Source: Micromonospora sp. HK10
GTDB lineage: Bacteria > Actinomycetota > Actinomycetes > Mycobacteriales > Micromonosporaceae
Reading direction: 5' to 3'
Assembly (NCBI RefSeq): GCF_000982955.1
Contig: NZ_KQ058845.1
Location: 1 to 64,000, forward strand
DNA length: 64,000 nt
Numbering within the stretch: the first letter of the stretch is position 1; each line of letters opens with the position of its first letter. Shown here piece after piece: positions 52,124 to 60,760 of this stretch. The notes below the pieces were generated by a model, which ran no database searches, was not told the DNA's origin, and saw only the letters and a program-made list of their open reading frames with translations. A program made the position numbers and the translations under genes.

Positions 52124-54316
52124 ATGGCACCGAGTAAACGTTGGGCGGTCCTGATCGGAGTCGACCAGTGCGGCCGAGACGTCCAGTTGCCGCCGCTCCG
52201 GTTCGCCGAGAGCGATGCTCTCGCGTTGCGGGACGTGTTGTTGGACGAGGAGGTCGGCTCCTTCGACGGCACGGTGCAGATGTTCCTCGGTGCCGAGGCC
52301 ACCTGGCGTGAGATAAAGGTCTTCCTCCGTGGCCTGGCTCTGCAGTCTGAGCCGTCGGATGTCCTGTTCGTCTACTTCGCCGGCCACACCCTGGTCCCGC
52401 AATGGACTGATCAACTGGATGCCTACCTGGTCACGGCGGATCTCGATCCGGCGGTGCTTGCCCACGAACCAGACAACGGGTTGCGGATGTCTTTCCTCAA
52501 ACGAGACATCTTCGACGCCTTCGCCGGGGCATCGTTCCTCGTGCTCGACTGTTGCCACGCGGGCATCTACGCCGACGCGGACCGACGTAACGCCAAGGTC
52601 CTGCAGTCGTACGCCGAAGCGGTGGATCGGCCCAGGCACAATGCGCTGCTTGCCTGCCCGAGCGGATCGGTGACCCGGGAGAGCGTCGAGAACGGGCACG
52701 GCACGTTGACGTACCACGTGCTGCGGGCGCTGCGGGGTGAGGCCGGCGACGAGGCGGGACAGGTGTCGTTCGCGCAGATGGCGACGTACGTGGCCAGGCA
52801 GGGACTGGATCCGCCGCCGGTGCACACGGCGCACGTCTACGGGGCCACCACCGTGCTGACGCACCGACCTATGTCCCGGCGCGACCGGCAGGTACTCAAC
52901 AGTCCGGCGAACCCCGGGATCGCGCGCCCCTGCCTCAATCCACTCGAGGACCAGACGAGCTCGATCCGACAGCTGCTGGACCGCCTGTTCCGCGCCGACA
53001 CGCGCTCGGCACACCACTCCGCCCAGGGCAAACGCGACGGGCGCGTGGACCTCATCCGGTACGCGCTGGACGCGGAATCGGCGGCGGTGGTGGAGTTCAC
53101 CGGGCGCAGTTTCGCCGTGGTGAACCAAACGGCACTGTTCGACAAGGACGTGCTGTCACCAATGCTGGAGACCGCCGCCACCGACCGGACGAAGCATCCG
53201 ACTGCGACACCGGGATACGTCGTCTCGCACGGCGTCAGCCGCCGCATGCTCTGCGTGCCACTTTCGTTTGCCGGCGACCGAACGCTCACTCTCGCCGTGG
53301 TCGACCCGGCAGCTGCCCAGCTGGACATCGGCGAACCGCTGGCCGTCATGCTTCGAGCCGTCTGGGATTCCGACCCAGCGGCCGATCCCCTGCAATCGGA
53401 GATGACGGTCCTGACCGCCCTGCGCCGGTCCTTCGGGCGATTGCCACTCAAGCTGTACGAAGACGCGTTCAGCCTCTACCAGCAGCTGATCAACTCGATG
53501 ATCATGGTGTTCCAGCCGGTCGTCGAGCTGGACCAACGCGCGACCGGGGTGAGCGTCCAGAGCTTCGAAGCGCTCGCCCGCCGCAACGACGGCGAGCCGC
53601 GCGCACCCTGGTCGGCGCTGCGGATGGCCCATGACTGGGGCGACCGCTTCATCGTCGAACGCGATGCCATCCTGGTGACCAAGGCGATCCATTCCTACGC
53701 CGAGGCAGACGCTGCCTCCGAATGGCAGGGCACCAAGCCGCTGTCGGTCAACGTCGCGGTCCGCTCGCTGCTCAGCGACGCGTACCTCGGGCAGGTGAGC
53801 AAGGCGCTCGCCGAGGCGGGACTGCATCCGCGGACCCTGACGCTGGAGATATCCGAGCAGGACCCGATCACACCCGAGCCGGGAGAGCTATGGCCGCAGG
53901 AGCCGCTGGTCTACTTCCACAACCGGCTCACGGCGTTGGCCAGAGAGCTGCGGATCAGCTTCGCGGTTGACGACTTCGGAGTGGGCTACGCGTCGCTGGC
54001 GCGGATGGCGGAGCTCCCGCTCACCCAGATCAAGGTCGACCGGGCGATTCTGCACCACCCCATGGCGTTGGAGGAACTGACGCTCGTGACGCAAATCGCC
54101 CGCTACGCCAGCGATCAGGGGCAGACCGGCCAACCCAGGACGGTCATCGTCGAGGGTTTCGACGATGACGCACCCGTCAGTCTCTACGACATCTTCCGGT
54201 TGGGCATCCATCACGTGCAGGGCTACTTCAGTGGCGCGACCGCGTCGCCCACCCTGTGTGGACTGGAGCCGGCGATCCAGGAGCGGATCGCCTCACTCGT
54301 GAGAGGGAAAAAGTGA
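52124..54316 (+). CDS. Caspase-like protease fused to an EAL (c-di-GMP phosphodiesterase) domain
   Basis: 730 residues. Residues 1-250 are a C14 caspase-fold peptidase: AVLIGVDQCG at the start, His88 in YFAGH, Cys144 in LDCCHAG, and a late GTLTYHVLRAL. Residues 290-430 look GAF-like (AAVVEFTGRSFAVV). Residues 455-715 are an EAL domain: Glu482 in FEALAR, Asn543 in SVNVAV, Glu575 in LTLEIS, Asp616-Asp617 in VDDFGVGYASL, Lys637, Glu677 and Gln699. The metal- and nucleotide-binding positions are kept, so it may hydrolyse or sense cyclic-di-GMP. It is coupled by a GTGA overlap to an EACC1-like gene. No export signal. Likely a second-messenger-gated protease. Confidence 0.88.
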   Translation: MAPSKRWAVLIGVDQCGRDVQLPPLRFAESDALALRDVLLDEEVGSFDGTVQMFLGAEATWREIKVFLRGLALQSEPSDVLFVYFAGHTLVPQWTDQLDAYLVTADLDPAVLAHEPDNGLRMSFLKRDIFDAFAGASFLVLDCCHAGIYADADRRNAKVLQSYAEAVDRPRHNALLACPSGSVTRESVENGHGTLTYHVLRALRGEAGDEAGQVSFAQMATYVARQGLDPPPVHTAHVYGATTVLTHRPMSRRDRQVLNSPANPGIARPCLNPLEDQTSSIRQLLDRLFRADTRSAHHSAQGKRDGRVDLIRYALDAESAAVVEFTGRSFAVVNQTALFDKDVLSPMLETAATDRTKHPTATPGYVVSHGVSRRMLCVPLSFAGDRTLTLAVVDPAAAQLDIGEPLAVMLRAVWDSDPAADPLQSEMTVLTALRRSFGRLPLKLYEDAFSLYQQLINSMIMVFQPVVELDQRATGVSVQSFEALARRNDGEPRAPWSALRMAHDWGDRFIVERDAILVTKAIHSYAEADAASEWQGTKPLSVNVAVRSLLSDAYLGQVSKALAEAGLHPRTLTLEISEQDPITPEPGELWPQEPLVYFHNRLTALARELRISFAVDDFGVGYASLARMAELPLTQIKVDRAILHHPMALEELTLVTQIARYASDQGQTGQPRTVIVEGFDDDAPVSLYDIFRLGIHHVQGYFSGATASPTLCGLEPAIQERIASLVRGKK

Positions 54317-54639
54317 ACAGCGTCAAGCTGCTACTGCCGGCGGAAGTGATCGAGGAACTCGATCTGCCCTACGAGGGAGTTCGCGATACCGGCGCGATCA
54401 CCCTGGCCGTCGAGGGCGTCGCCGTGCTGGCGAACCTGGCCACCCTGGCAACGCTGCAGCCACAGGCCGAGGCGCTGGTCACCGCGATACGCAACTGGCG
54501 CCTCCGCAACCGGGAGAAGCCGGCGGTGCTCACCGTCGAAGGAGCGAACATCAGCCTGCGGATCGAGCTGCCACCCAACGTCGACCGGGCGGCCCTGCTT
54601 CGGCAACTTGAACCACTACTGAACGAAGAGATTCGATAG
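54313..54639 (+). CDS. EACC1-like small protein coupled to the caspase-EAL gene
   Basis: 108 residues. An N-terminal strand/helix part (VKLLLPAEVIEELDL) is followed by a moderately hydrophobic segment (ITLAVEGVAVLANLATLATL) and a basic patch (NWRLRNREK). A C-terminal beta/helix part (VLTVEGANISLRIELPPNVD, then LLRQLEPLL) ends it. The order of elements parallels the EACC1-like protein before the CHAT gene at 13.9 kb. The GTG start overlaps the caspase-EAL stop as GTGA. It may hold the protease at the membrane or act as its switch; this is inference from the family. Confidence 0.6.
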   Translation: MNSVKLLLPAEVIEELDLPYEGVRDTGAITLAVEGVAVLANLATLATLQPQAEALVTAIRNWRLRNREKPAVLTVEGANISLRIELPPNVDRAALLRQLEPLLNEEIR

Positions 54640-54656
54640 AGGGTGGCATTGGGCCG

Positions 54657-54700
54657 CACTGCGGTCAGGTGCGCCGTCTGTTAGCGCTCCTTGACCGCGG
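54657..54700. repeat. 44-bp intergenic element, copy 2
   Basis: Matches 12281-12324 at 36 of 44 positions by eye. The inverted arms are again present (GCGGTCA and TGACCGC). It lies 17 bases after the EACC1-like gene and before the convergent LRR gene end, so it may serve as a terminator-like structure here. Confidence 0.65.
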
Positions 54701-54748
54701 AATCGGCGCCTCCGGCGGGGACCCCCGGCAAAGGTGGGCTTGAGATGA

Positions 54749-55753
54749 TCAAGCGGTGGTGCCAGGGCGCTCTCCGCCGCTGACGTCTGTGTCGGAGTGG
54801 TCCGGATCGGGTGCGCGGCTCTCCAGCCAGTCGGGCCTCTCGGCGAGCGGATTTCCGTCGAGGTGCAGGTCGGTGAGCGCGGTCAGATTCCGCAGCGAGT
54901 CCGGCAGCTCGGTGAGGTGGTTGTTGCTCAGCCAGAGCGTGGTGAGCGCGGTGAGATTGCCCAGTGAGTCCGGCAATGTCGTGAGGCCGCTGTCGGACAA
55001 GCCGAGGTGAGCGAGGCCGGTGAGGTTCCCCAGCCAGTCGGGCAGACCGGTGAGCGGGTTGCCTTCCAGGTACAAGGCGGTCAGGCGGGTGAGGTCCCGT
55101 ACCGGATCGGGCACCTCAGTGAAGGCGTTGTCCTCCAGCCAGAGCGTGGTGAGATTGGTGAGGCTGCGCAACGAATCCGGCAGCGCGGTCAGCCTGTTGC
55201 GATCCAGCGCCAAGCGGGTCAGGGAGGTCAGGCTCCCCAGCCAGGTCGGCAGTATCGCGAGGCGATTGTTGGACAGACAGAGACAGCCGAGGGTGGTGAG
55301 CCTGCTCAACGTGACCGGCAGTGTGGTGAACGCGTTGTCGTGCAGGTACAGGTCGGCGAGGGAACCGAGATTGCCCAGGGAGTCCGGCAGGTTGGTGAGT
55401 TTGTTGCCGGAGAGGTGCAGCTCCGCGAGGGCCGGAAGGCCCCCCAGCCAGTCCGGCAGATCGATAAGCCGGTTGTGGCCCAACCGGAGTTCGGTGAGGG
55501 CGGTGAGGTTCCGCAACGAGTCCGGAAGCCCGCTGAGGCGGTTGCTGGACAGGCTGAGCTTTGTGAGGGTGGCGAGGTTGCCGAGCCAGTCCGGCAGTCT
55601 GGTGAGCAGATTGCCGTCCAGTCGCAGCTCGGTGAGTGCCGTGAGGTCGGCCAACGAATCCGGCACGTCGCGCAGGCCGAGAAGGGCCAGGTCCAGTGAG
55701 GTGGCGTGGGTTTCCAGCGCTTCGTTGATGCGGGCCTGAGCGGGTGGAACCAT
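54749..55753 (-). CDS. Leucine-rich-repeat protein (intracellular)
   Basis: 334 residues made almost wholly of about a dozen 23-residue leucine-rich repeats. The pattern is LTALTELRLDGNLLTRLPDW and close variants, from about residue 20 to 310. Repeats alternate between PDWLGNL and PDSLRNL/PDSLGNL endings, a sign of recent duplication in pairs. No signal peptide, membrane helix or fused effector domain. The protein is likely a cytoplasmic binding scaffold. The ATG at 55753 with GAAGG is preferred over an in-frame TTG four codons upstream. It converges on the caspase-EAL/EACC1 pair; whether they are linked is unknown. Confidence 0.88.
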   Translation of the reverse strand: MVPPAQARINEALETHATSLDLALLGLRDVPDSLADLTALTELRLDGNLLTRLPDWLGNLATLTKLSLSSNRLSGLPDSLRNLTALTELRLGHNRLIDLPDWLGGLPALAELHLSGNKLTNLPDSLGNLGSLADLYLHDNAFTTLPVTLSRLTTLGCLCLSNNRLAILPTWLGSLTSLTRLALDRNRLTALPDSLRSLTNLTTLWLEDNAFTEVPDPVRDLTRLTALYLEGNPLTGLPDWLGNLTGLAHLGLSDSGLTTLPDSLGNLTALTTLWLSNNHLTELPDSLRNLTALTDLHLDGNPLAERPDWLESRAPDPDHSDTDVSGGERPGTTA

Positions 55754-55918
55754 GCTGACCTTCAATGCGGTGATTCGACGGTCGCGCCGTCGTCGCGCCC
55801 CGAACGAGGATACGTGGCCGCGGCGAGCACCGTCCGGGCCGCGACCGACGCGGGCTGAGGGTGGACACAGGTGGTCTCCGTACTGGCCGGAGGTGTTCCG
55901 GCAGCGGCCGGAGGCCGG

Positions 55919-57460
55919 TCACACGGCCGTACGCGACCACTGCTGGTTGGCGCCGGTGTTGCACGTGTACTGCTTGAGGACCACGCCGTCCGCGGTCGAC
56001 GCGGCCGGTACGTCCACGCACTTCCCGCTGTGTCGTGCCCGGAGCTGGAAGTAGCCGCCGTTGGCGACCATCTGGAACTGCTGATTGGCGCCGCTGCCGC
56101 AGGTGTACTGGATCAGCTCGGCGCCGTCGGCGGTGGACGCGCTCACCACGTCGAGGCACTTTCCGCTGTTGCGGCTGATGAGGCGCCAGTAGCCGCTGCC
56201 GGCGTCCTGGAACTGCCACTGCTGCCACGGATTGCCGTTGTACGTGTACTGGCCGACGCGCGCGCCGTTGTCGGTGTTCGGCGCCTGGACGTCCATCGCC
56301 TTTCCGCTGTGGCGCACGGTGACCCGGTAGAACGTACCCGTCGACGGCGGCGGGGTGGTGGGGCCGCCGCCGATGGTGTCGCCCCAGGCATAGCGGACCT
56401 GGTCGGCGCCGGAGGTGTTGCGGACGGTCAGATTGAGGTCGGTGCCGCCGCCGCTGAGCGAGTACATCGAGTACCAGTCGTAGCCGATGGTGCCGGGCTT
56501 GCCGCCGAGCGCGGGCCAGTAGGTGCCGCCCATCTGGTTGTCGCGCATGACCTGGGCCATGGCGCGGATGTAGCGCACGAAGTTGTCGGTGCTGTTCGCG
56601 TCGGCGTAGTTGCGGCCGTCGTTCATGGGCGCGCCGAACTCGGTGGCGACGGCCCGGCTGGCGCAGGTGCCGAGGCGGGCCTGGATGTGGCTCCGGAAGG
56701 CGTCGTAGGTCATCGCGCTGTAGAAGAAGGCGTAGTAATGGAACGAGAGCAACGCCGAGTTGAAGCGACTGTCGTTGCAGATGTCCCGCAGATCCTGGCT
56801 GAACCCGGTGCCCCCGATGAGCACCCGGCTGGGCGCCGCCGAGTAGTGGTAGCTGAGCCAGTTGGCCGCGACGTCGCGCCACTCGGTGGAGCTGTAGCCG
56901 TGCGGCTCGTTCATCGGCTCGAAGTAGACGTTGGGGTTCGAGCCGTACGTGTTGGTCACCGTGGACCACATCGTGTTCCACGCGGCGAGGTTCGTGATCC
57001 TGCCGCCGGAGGCGGCGCCGTCCTCCCAGTAGGCCAGGATGACCTTGAACCCGCGGGCGGTGGCCGCGTCGATGGCGCCTCGGTAGGCCTCCCACCAGGC
57101 CGTCCCGACCGTGTGGGTGTTGATGGGCAGCCGGACGGTGTTGACTCCCATGGTGGACGCCATGTCGTCGTAGAGGGCATTGGCCTTGGCCCGCACCGTC
57201 GCGTTGCTGTCGGAGGAGCTCAGGCCCTGCACGACGAGGGGACCGGTGCTGAAGTTGTCGCCCAGCACGGCCCAGTTCATGCCTCGGAACTGGCTGGTGG
57301 CGGCACTGGCCGGCGACGCCATGACGACGACGCCGCCGACCAGCGCCGTCATCGCGGCCACCAGCCCGATCAGCAGCCGGCGTGACGGCCGGGTGCTCCG
57401 CGATGGTCCCGCCGGGTGGCGCCGCTGCGGCGTGTTGCGCGTCAGGAAGTGGTCAATCAC
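55919..57460 (-). CDS. Secreted glycoside hydrolase family 5 enzyme with ricin-type lectin domain
   Basis: 513 residues. A Tat-like or long Sec signal (RRLLIGLVAAMTALVGGVVV) ends near ASPASAA. The GH5 barrel has the acid/base Glu in FEPMNEPHG, FHYYAFFY, and the nucleophile Glu in VATEFGAP. The C-terminal 130 residues form a beta-trefoil RICIN/CBM13 module with three repeats ending in Gln-x-Trp/Phe (QQWQF, QQFQM, QQWSR). It should bind and cut a plant polysaccharide such as a glucan or mannan. A perfect LacI-type palindrome lies about 105 bases upstream, which suggests sugar-controlled repression. Confidence 0.9.
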   Translation of the reverse strand: MIDHFLTRNTPQRRHPAGPSRSTRPSRRLLIGLVAAMTALVGGVVVMASPASAATSQFRGMNWAVLGDNFSTGPLVVQGLSSSDSNATVRAKANALYDDMASTMGVNTVRLPINTHTVGTAWWEAYRGAIDAATARGFKVILAYWEDGAASGGRITNLAAWNTMWSTVTNTYGSNPNVYFEPMNEPHGYSSTEWRDVAANWLSYHYSAAPSRVLIGGTGFSQDLRDICNDSRFNSALLSFHYYAFFYSAMTYDAFRSHIQARLGTCASRAVATEFGAPMNDGRNYADANSTDNFVRYIRAMAQVMRDNQMGGTYWPALGGKPGTIGYDWYSMYSLSGGGTDLNLTVRNTSGADQVRYAWGDTIGGGPTTPPPSTGTFYRVTVRHSGKAMDVQAPNTDNGARVGQYTYNGNPWQQWQFQDAGSGYWRLISRNSGKCLDVVSASTADGAELIQYTCGSGANQQFQMVANGGYFQLRARHSGKCVDVPAASTADGVVLKQYTCNTGANQQWSRTAV

Positions 57461-57563
57461 CTGATCCAGCCCTTCTGGATGCGTACATCGGACTGTTCGC
57501 CGAAGCCGCTGCCTGCCGCCCGCCGTGGTGCCACGGCCATCAGTCTTGCCAGACGATCATCGT

Positions 57564-57577
57564 TGTTAGCGCTAACA
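57564..57577. promoter_or_regulatory. LacI-family-type operator upstream of the GH5 gene
   Basis: TGTTAGCGCTAACA is a perfect 14-base palindrome with the central CG pair typical of LacI-family repressor sites. It is the only copy seen in the window. The rest of 57461-57813 holds no supported gene. Confidence 0.7.
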
Positions 57578-57813
57578 TCACTGGTCACCGCAGCCCGCGG
57601 CTCTGCGGTCCTGGTGTGGTTGACGTGTCGCCCGAGCGGCTCCGGCGCGTCGCGCCGACGCCGGCACATGTTTCTGGTTGCCGCGTACGCGTCGCAGACA
57701 AGTGTTGGCGACCACATCTGGGAGTGTCAAGGAATCGACGAATCTCGTTCCTTCGGCGCTCCGGCCCGCCGGCCGCCACCGTGGGGGACATGCGTCCCGA
57801 CCTGCTGGTGGCG

Positions 57814-58503
57814 CTACGTCGCGCCCGCCGGGGCAGCGCTCGAACCTGGCGGTGCGTCCGACGGCGGGCCGGGCGTCGGGTCGCCGGGCCGCTTCCGGGC
57901 GAGCCGGCTGCGCCGGGCGGCGATGTAGCGCCGCATCTTCTCGGCGGTTCCGCAGTCCTCCATGCTGCACCAGCGGCGGCTCCGGTTCTTGCTCTCGTCG
58001 TAGAAGACGAAACTGCACGCCTCGCAGCGCTTGATGCGTTCCATTGCGGCCGTGGTCAGCAGCCCGACCGCCGCGTGCACCACTGGCCGTAGCGGCCGGG
58101 CGAGCGAATGGTCGTCCCGCCAGGTCCAGGCGAATCCGCTGCCCTGGTCGAGTCGGGCGTGGGCGAGTGCGTCCGCTTCGTCGTCCCGCAGTCGGTCCAG
58201 GGCGGTCGATTCCGGCCTCCGGCGGGCGGCCAACGACTGGAAGATCCCGTCCAGGTAGTCGCGGGTGCCCAGGGCGCGCAGGAAGGTGGCGTCCGCGCCC
58301 GCTGCGTCGTCGCGGGCGCGTCGGCGCAGGGCGGTCGCGTCGGCGTCGGTGAGGTCGGAGGCGTACACGCCCCAGGCGATCAGCTCGGGATAGCCGGTGA
58401 GCACGTCGTCGTCCGGGGCGGCGCCGGGTGGACCGACCCGCGTGTTGACGAAGTCGAGGGCGAGGTTGCCGCCGACCAGGCGCATCCGGGTCACTGTTTC
58501 CAT
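57814..58503 (-). CDS. CGNR zinc-finger transcription factor (ABATE domain)
   Basis: 229 residues. The N-terminal ABATE domain has LVGGNLALDFVNTRVG. The C-terminal zinc finger has RIKRCEACSFVFYDESKNRS and RWCSMEDCG, with four Cys and the CGNR-like Cys-Gly turn read here as DCGTAEKMRRY. These proteins are likely DNA-binding stress or efflux regulators. It is divergent from an MFS transporter with repeat sites between them, one spanning its own ATG, so it probably controls both genes. A tail of about 25 Pro/Ala residues follows the finger. Confidence 0.88.
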   Translation of the reverse strand: METVTRMRLVGGNLALDFVNTRVGPPGAAPDDDVLTGYPELIAWGVYASDLTDADATALRRRARDDAAGADATFLRALGTRDYLDGIFQSLAARRRPESTALDRLRDDEADALAHARLDQGSGFAWTWRDDHSLARPLRPVVHAAVGLLTTAAMERIKRCEACSFVFYDESKNRSRRWCSMEDCGTAEKMRRYIAARRSRLARKRPGDPTPGPPSDAPPGSSAAPAGAT

Positions 58504-58572
58504 CAAAACTCACTTTACCAGTTGCGCGATCGTCGGTGCCCTGTTTCCATGAAAGCTCGTTTAGATGGAAAC
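58496..58572. promoter_or_regulatory. Paired operator-like repeats between the CGNR gene and the MFS gene
   Basis: A 22-base unit starting GTTTCCATCAAAACTCACTT (58496-58517) recurs in the same direction at 58543-58564, as GTTTCCATGAAAGCTCGTTT, with few differences. ATGGAAAC (58565-58572) is the inverted form of its first eight bases. The left copy covers the CGNR start codon, and the right copy lies just before the MFS gene. Confidence 0.65.
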
Positions 58573-58583
58573 GGGGTTGGCGC

Positions 58584-59750
58584 ATGAAACGCGCAATCGG
58601 TGCTCTGCTCGGCCTGGCCGGTGGGACGTTCCTGTACGGCACCGCTGAGGGCCTGCCCGTTGGCCTGCTCCTCCCGATGGCCGCTGACCTGGACGTCTCC
58701 CCATCCCAGATCGGCATGCTGGTCACCGCCTACGGCGCGGTCGTGATGATCGCCTCGGTTCCGTTGACCGTGCTGGCCCGGCGCATCACCCGCCGGAAGA
58801 TCCTGTCCGCGCTGCTGGCGGGCTTCGTGGTCAGCAATGCGGCCACCGTGTTCGCCACCACGTTCGCGCAGGCGGTGGCGGCCCGGGTGGCCACCGGGCT
58901 GACCCACGCCCTGTTCTGGGCGGTGGTGGTGCCGGCCGCGGCCGAGCTGTTTCGGCCCGGCCTGCGCGGGCGGGTGGTCGCGGTGGTGTTCGCCGGCGGC
59001 AACGTCGCGCTGCTCGTCGGCGTACCCGTCGGCACCTGGCTGGGCGAGAAGGCCGGCTGGAGGGCGTCGTTCCTGGCGGTCGCCGGACTCGGCGCGGTGG
59101 TCCTGGCCGTGGTGGCCACCCTGCTGCCGTCGACGCCACCCGGCGAGGGACACGCCACCCGCGGCGCGACGCCCGACGCCCGACGGTTCTGGCTGCTCGT
59201 GGTGATCGCCATCCTGACGACGGCCGGCGCCATCGCCGCGTACACCTATGTCGCCCTGTTCGTCACCGAGGTCACCGGCTTGGCCACCGCGTCCGTCGGC
59301 GTCGTCCTGCTGGCGCGCGGCGTGGCGAGCGTGCTGGCCATGCTCGCGATAGCGGCGTTCGTCGACCGCAACCCGTGGCTGGCCCTCATCACGACCGTGG
59401 CGCTGCAGACCGTGGCGCTGCTCGTCCTGTACGTGTCCGGTCGGCAGCCGGTGGCGGCCGTCGGCATGATCGCCCTGTCCGGCATGGCGTTCGCCGCGTT
59501 CACCGCGGCGCTGGGCGGCCTGGTGCTACAGGTGGCCCCCGGTCGTTCCGACGTGGCGGCCGCGACCCTCTCGGCCGCGGTCAACGTCGGCATCACGGTA
59601 GGGGCCTTCGCCGGTGGTCTGGCGGTGACCGGGTTCGGCGTGGCGAGCACGGTGTTGGTGGGGGCGGTACTCGGGGGGATCGCCTTGGTGCTGGCCTGCG
59701 GCCGACGGGTCAGCCCGCGGCGGGAGCAGCGGGCGTTGTCCCTCGGGTGA
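58584..59750 (+). CDS. MFS transporter (drug/sugar efflux type)
   Basis: 388 residues, twelve predicted membrane helices. The N-terminal GTFLYGTAEGLPVGLLLPMA and the cytoplasmic loop LARRITRRKILSAL are typical of the AraJ/SotB-like DHA1 group, as is the motif-C-like AGGNVALLVGVPVGTWLGE. It probably exports a drug or sugar-like compound. The ATG at 58584 was taken because the longer frame runs into the operator repeats. Divergent from and probably repressed by the CGNR regulator. Confidence 0.92.
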   Translation: MKRAIGALLGLAGGTFLYGTAEGLPVGLLLPMAADLDVSPSQIGMLVTAYGAVVMIASVPLTVLARRITRRKILSALLAGFVVSNAATVFATTFAQAVAARVATGLTHALFWAVVVPAAAELFRPGLRGRVVAVVFAGGNVALLVGVPVGTWLGEKAGWRASFLAVAGLGAVVLAVVATLLPSTPPGEGHATRGATPDARRFWLLVVIAILTTAGAIAAYTYVALFVTEVTGLATASVGVVLLARGVASVLAMLAIAAFVDRNPWLALITTVALQTVALLVLYVSGRQPVAAVGMIALSGMAFAAFTAALGGLVLQVAPGRSDVAAATLSAAVNVGITVGAFAGGLAVTGFGVASTVLVGAVLGGIALVLACGRRVSPRREQRALSLG

Positions 59751-59842
59751 GCATCAGGGCGTGGCCGGTCCCAGACCTGCTCCACCGTCACCGCATCCCA
59801 TGTCGTACTGACACAGCCCCGGTAGGTCGGGAGGATGGCGGG

Positions 59843-60760
59843 ATGAGTTCCTTCTCCGACCCCGGGTCCGAGCCGGGCACGGCCGCGGGCGGGCCCGCGC
59901 GGTCCGAGCCCTCGTCGCCGGGCGCCACCGGGTCTGCTCCGGACCACCGCTACCTGCTCGACAACGCGCGGGTGGAGGCGGGTGAGCGGTTCACCTGGCT
60001 GGCCGAGCTGTTCGACGGGGTCACCCGGGGGCACGTCGACCGGCTCGGCGTGCGGGCCGGCGGGCGCTGCTGGGAGGTGGGCGCCGGCGGCCCCAGCATC
60101 CCGGCGGCACTCGCCGCGGCGGTCGGACCGACCGGGTACGTGCTGGCCACGGACATCGATCCGACCTGGTTGGACCCGCACGGTGGGTACGAGGTGCGCC
60201 GGCACGACGTGGTCGCGGACCCGCCGCCGCAGCCGGGCACGTTCGACCTGGTGCACGCCCGGCTCGTGCTCGTCCACCTGCCGGACCGGGCCCGGGCGTT
60301 GGCCACGATGGTGGCGGCGCTGCGACCGGGCGGCTGGCTGCTGGTCGAGGACGCGGACACCGAGTTGCAGCCGCTGGCCTGCCTCGACGAGGTCGGCCCG
60401 GCCCAGCGGCGCGCCAACCGGCTGCGGGGCGCGGTCCGGGAGTTGCTGACCCGCCGCGGCGCCGACCTGCGCTTCGGCCGTACGCTGCCGCGGGCGTTGC
60501 GGGCGGCCGGGCTGGTCGACGTCGCGGCGGCCGGCTGCTTCCCGGTCGGCGGGGTCGCCTGCGACCGGCTGGAGGCGGCGACGGTACGGATGGTCCGCGC
60601 CGAGTTGCTCGCCGCCGGGCTGGCCGACGACGCCGAGATCGACGCGCACCTGGCTGCCGTCGATGCCGGCGAACTGGACCTCACCCTCGCGCCGCTGATC
60701 TCGGCATGGGGGCGCCGCCCGGGACCGCCGCCACCACGGTCCGGTGCCGGTGGGCGGTGA
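59843..60760 (+). CDS. SAM-dependent methyltransferase
   Basis: 305 residues. After a roughly 30-residue disordered start comes LLDNARVEAGERFTWLAELF, then the SAM motif GGRCWEVGAGGPSIPAALAA, VLATDIDPTWLD, FDLVHARLVLVHLPDRARAL and LRPGGWLLVEDAD. It is of the ubiE/methyltransferase-11 type; substrate unknown. The ATG at 59843 has GGGAGGA upstream. Its stop abuts the stop of the convergent ATPase gene (TGATCA). Confidence 0.88.
   Translation: MSSFSDPGSEPGTAAGGPARSEPSSPGATGSAPDHRYLLDNARVEAGERFTWLAELFDGVTRGHVDRLGVRAGGRCWEVGAGGPSIPAALAAAVGPTGYVLATDIDPTWLDPHGGYEVRRHDVVADPPPQPGTFDLVHARLVLVHLPDRARALATMVAALRPGGWLLVEDADTELQPLACLDEVGPAQRRANRLRGAVRELLTRRGADLRFGRTLPRALRAAGLVDVAAAGCFPVGGVACDRLEAATVRMVRAELLAAGLADDAEIDAHLAAVDAGELDLTLAPLISAWGRRPGPPPPRSGAGGR

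Noticed and set aside
54749..55753. CRISPR-like periodicity in the LRR gene
   Set aside because: 69-base periodicity reflects 23-residue protein repeats; no spacers.
55116..57095. 659-codon - strand frame across the LRR and GH5 genes
   Set aside because: Out-of-frame with both genes, His/Arg/Gln-rich shadow of repetitive sequence.
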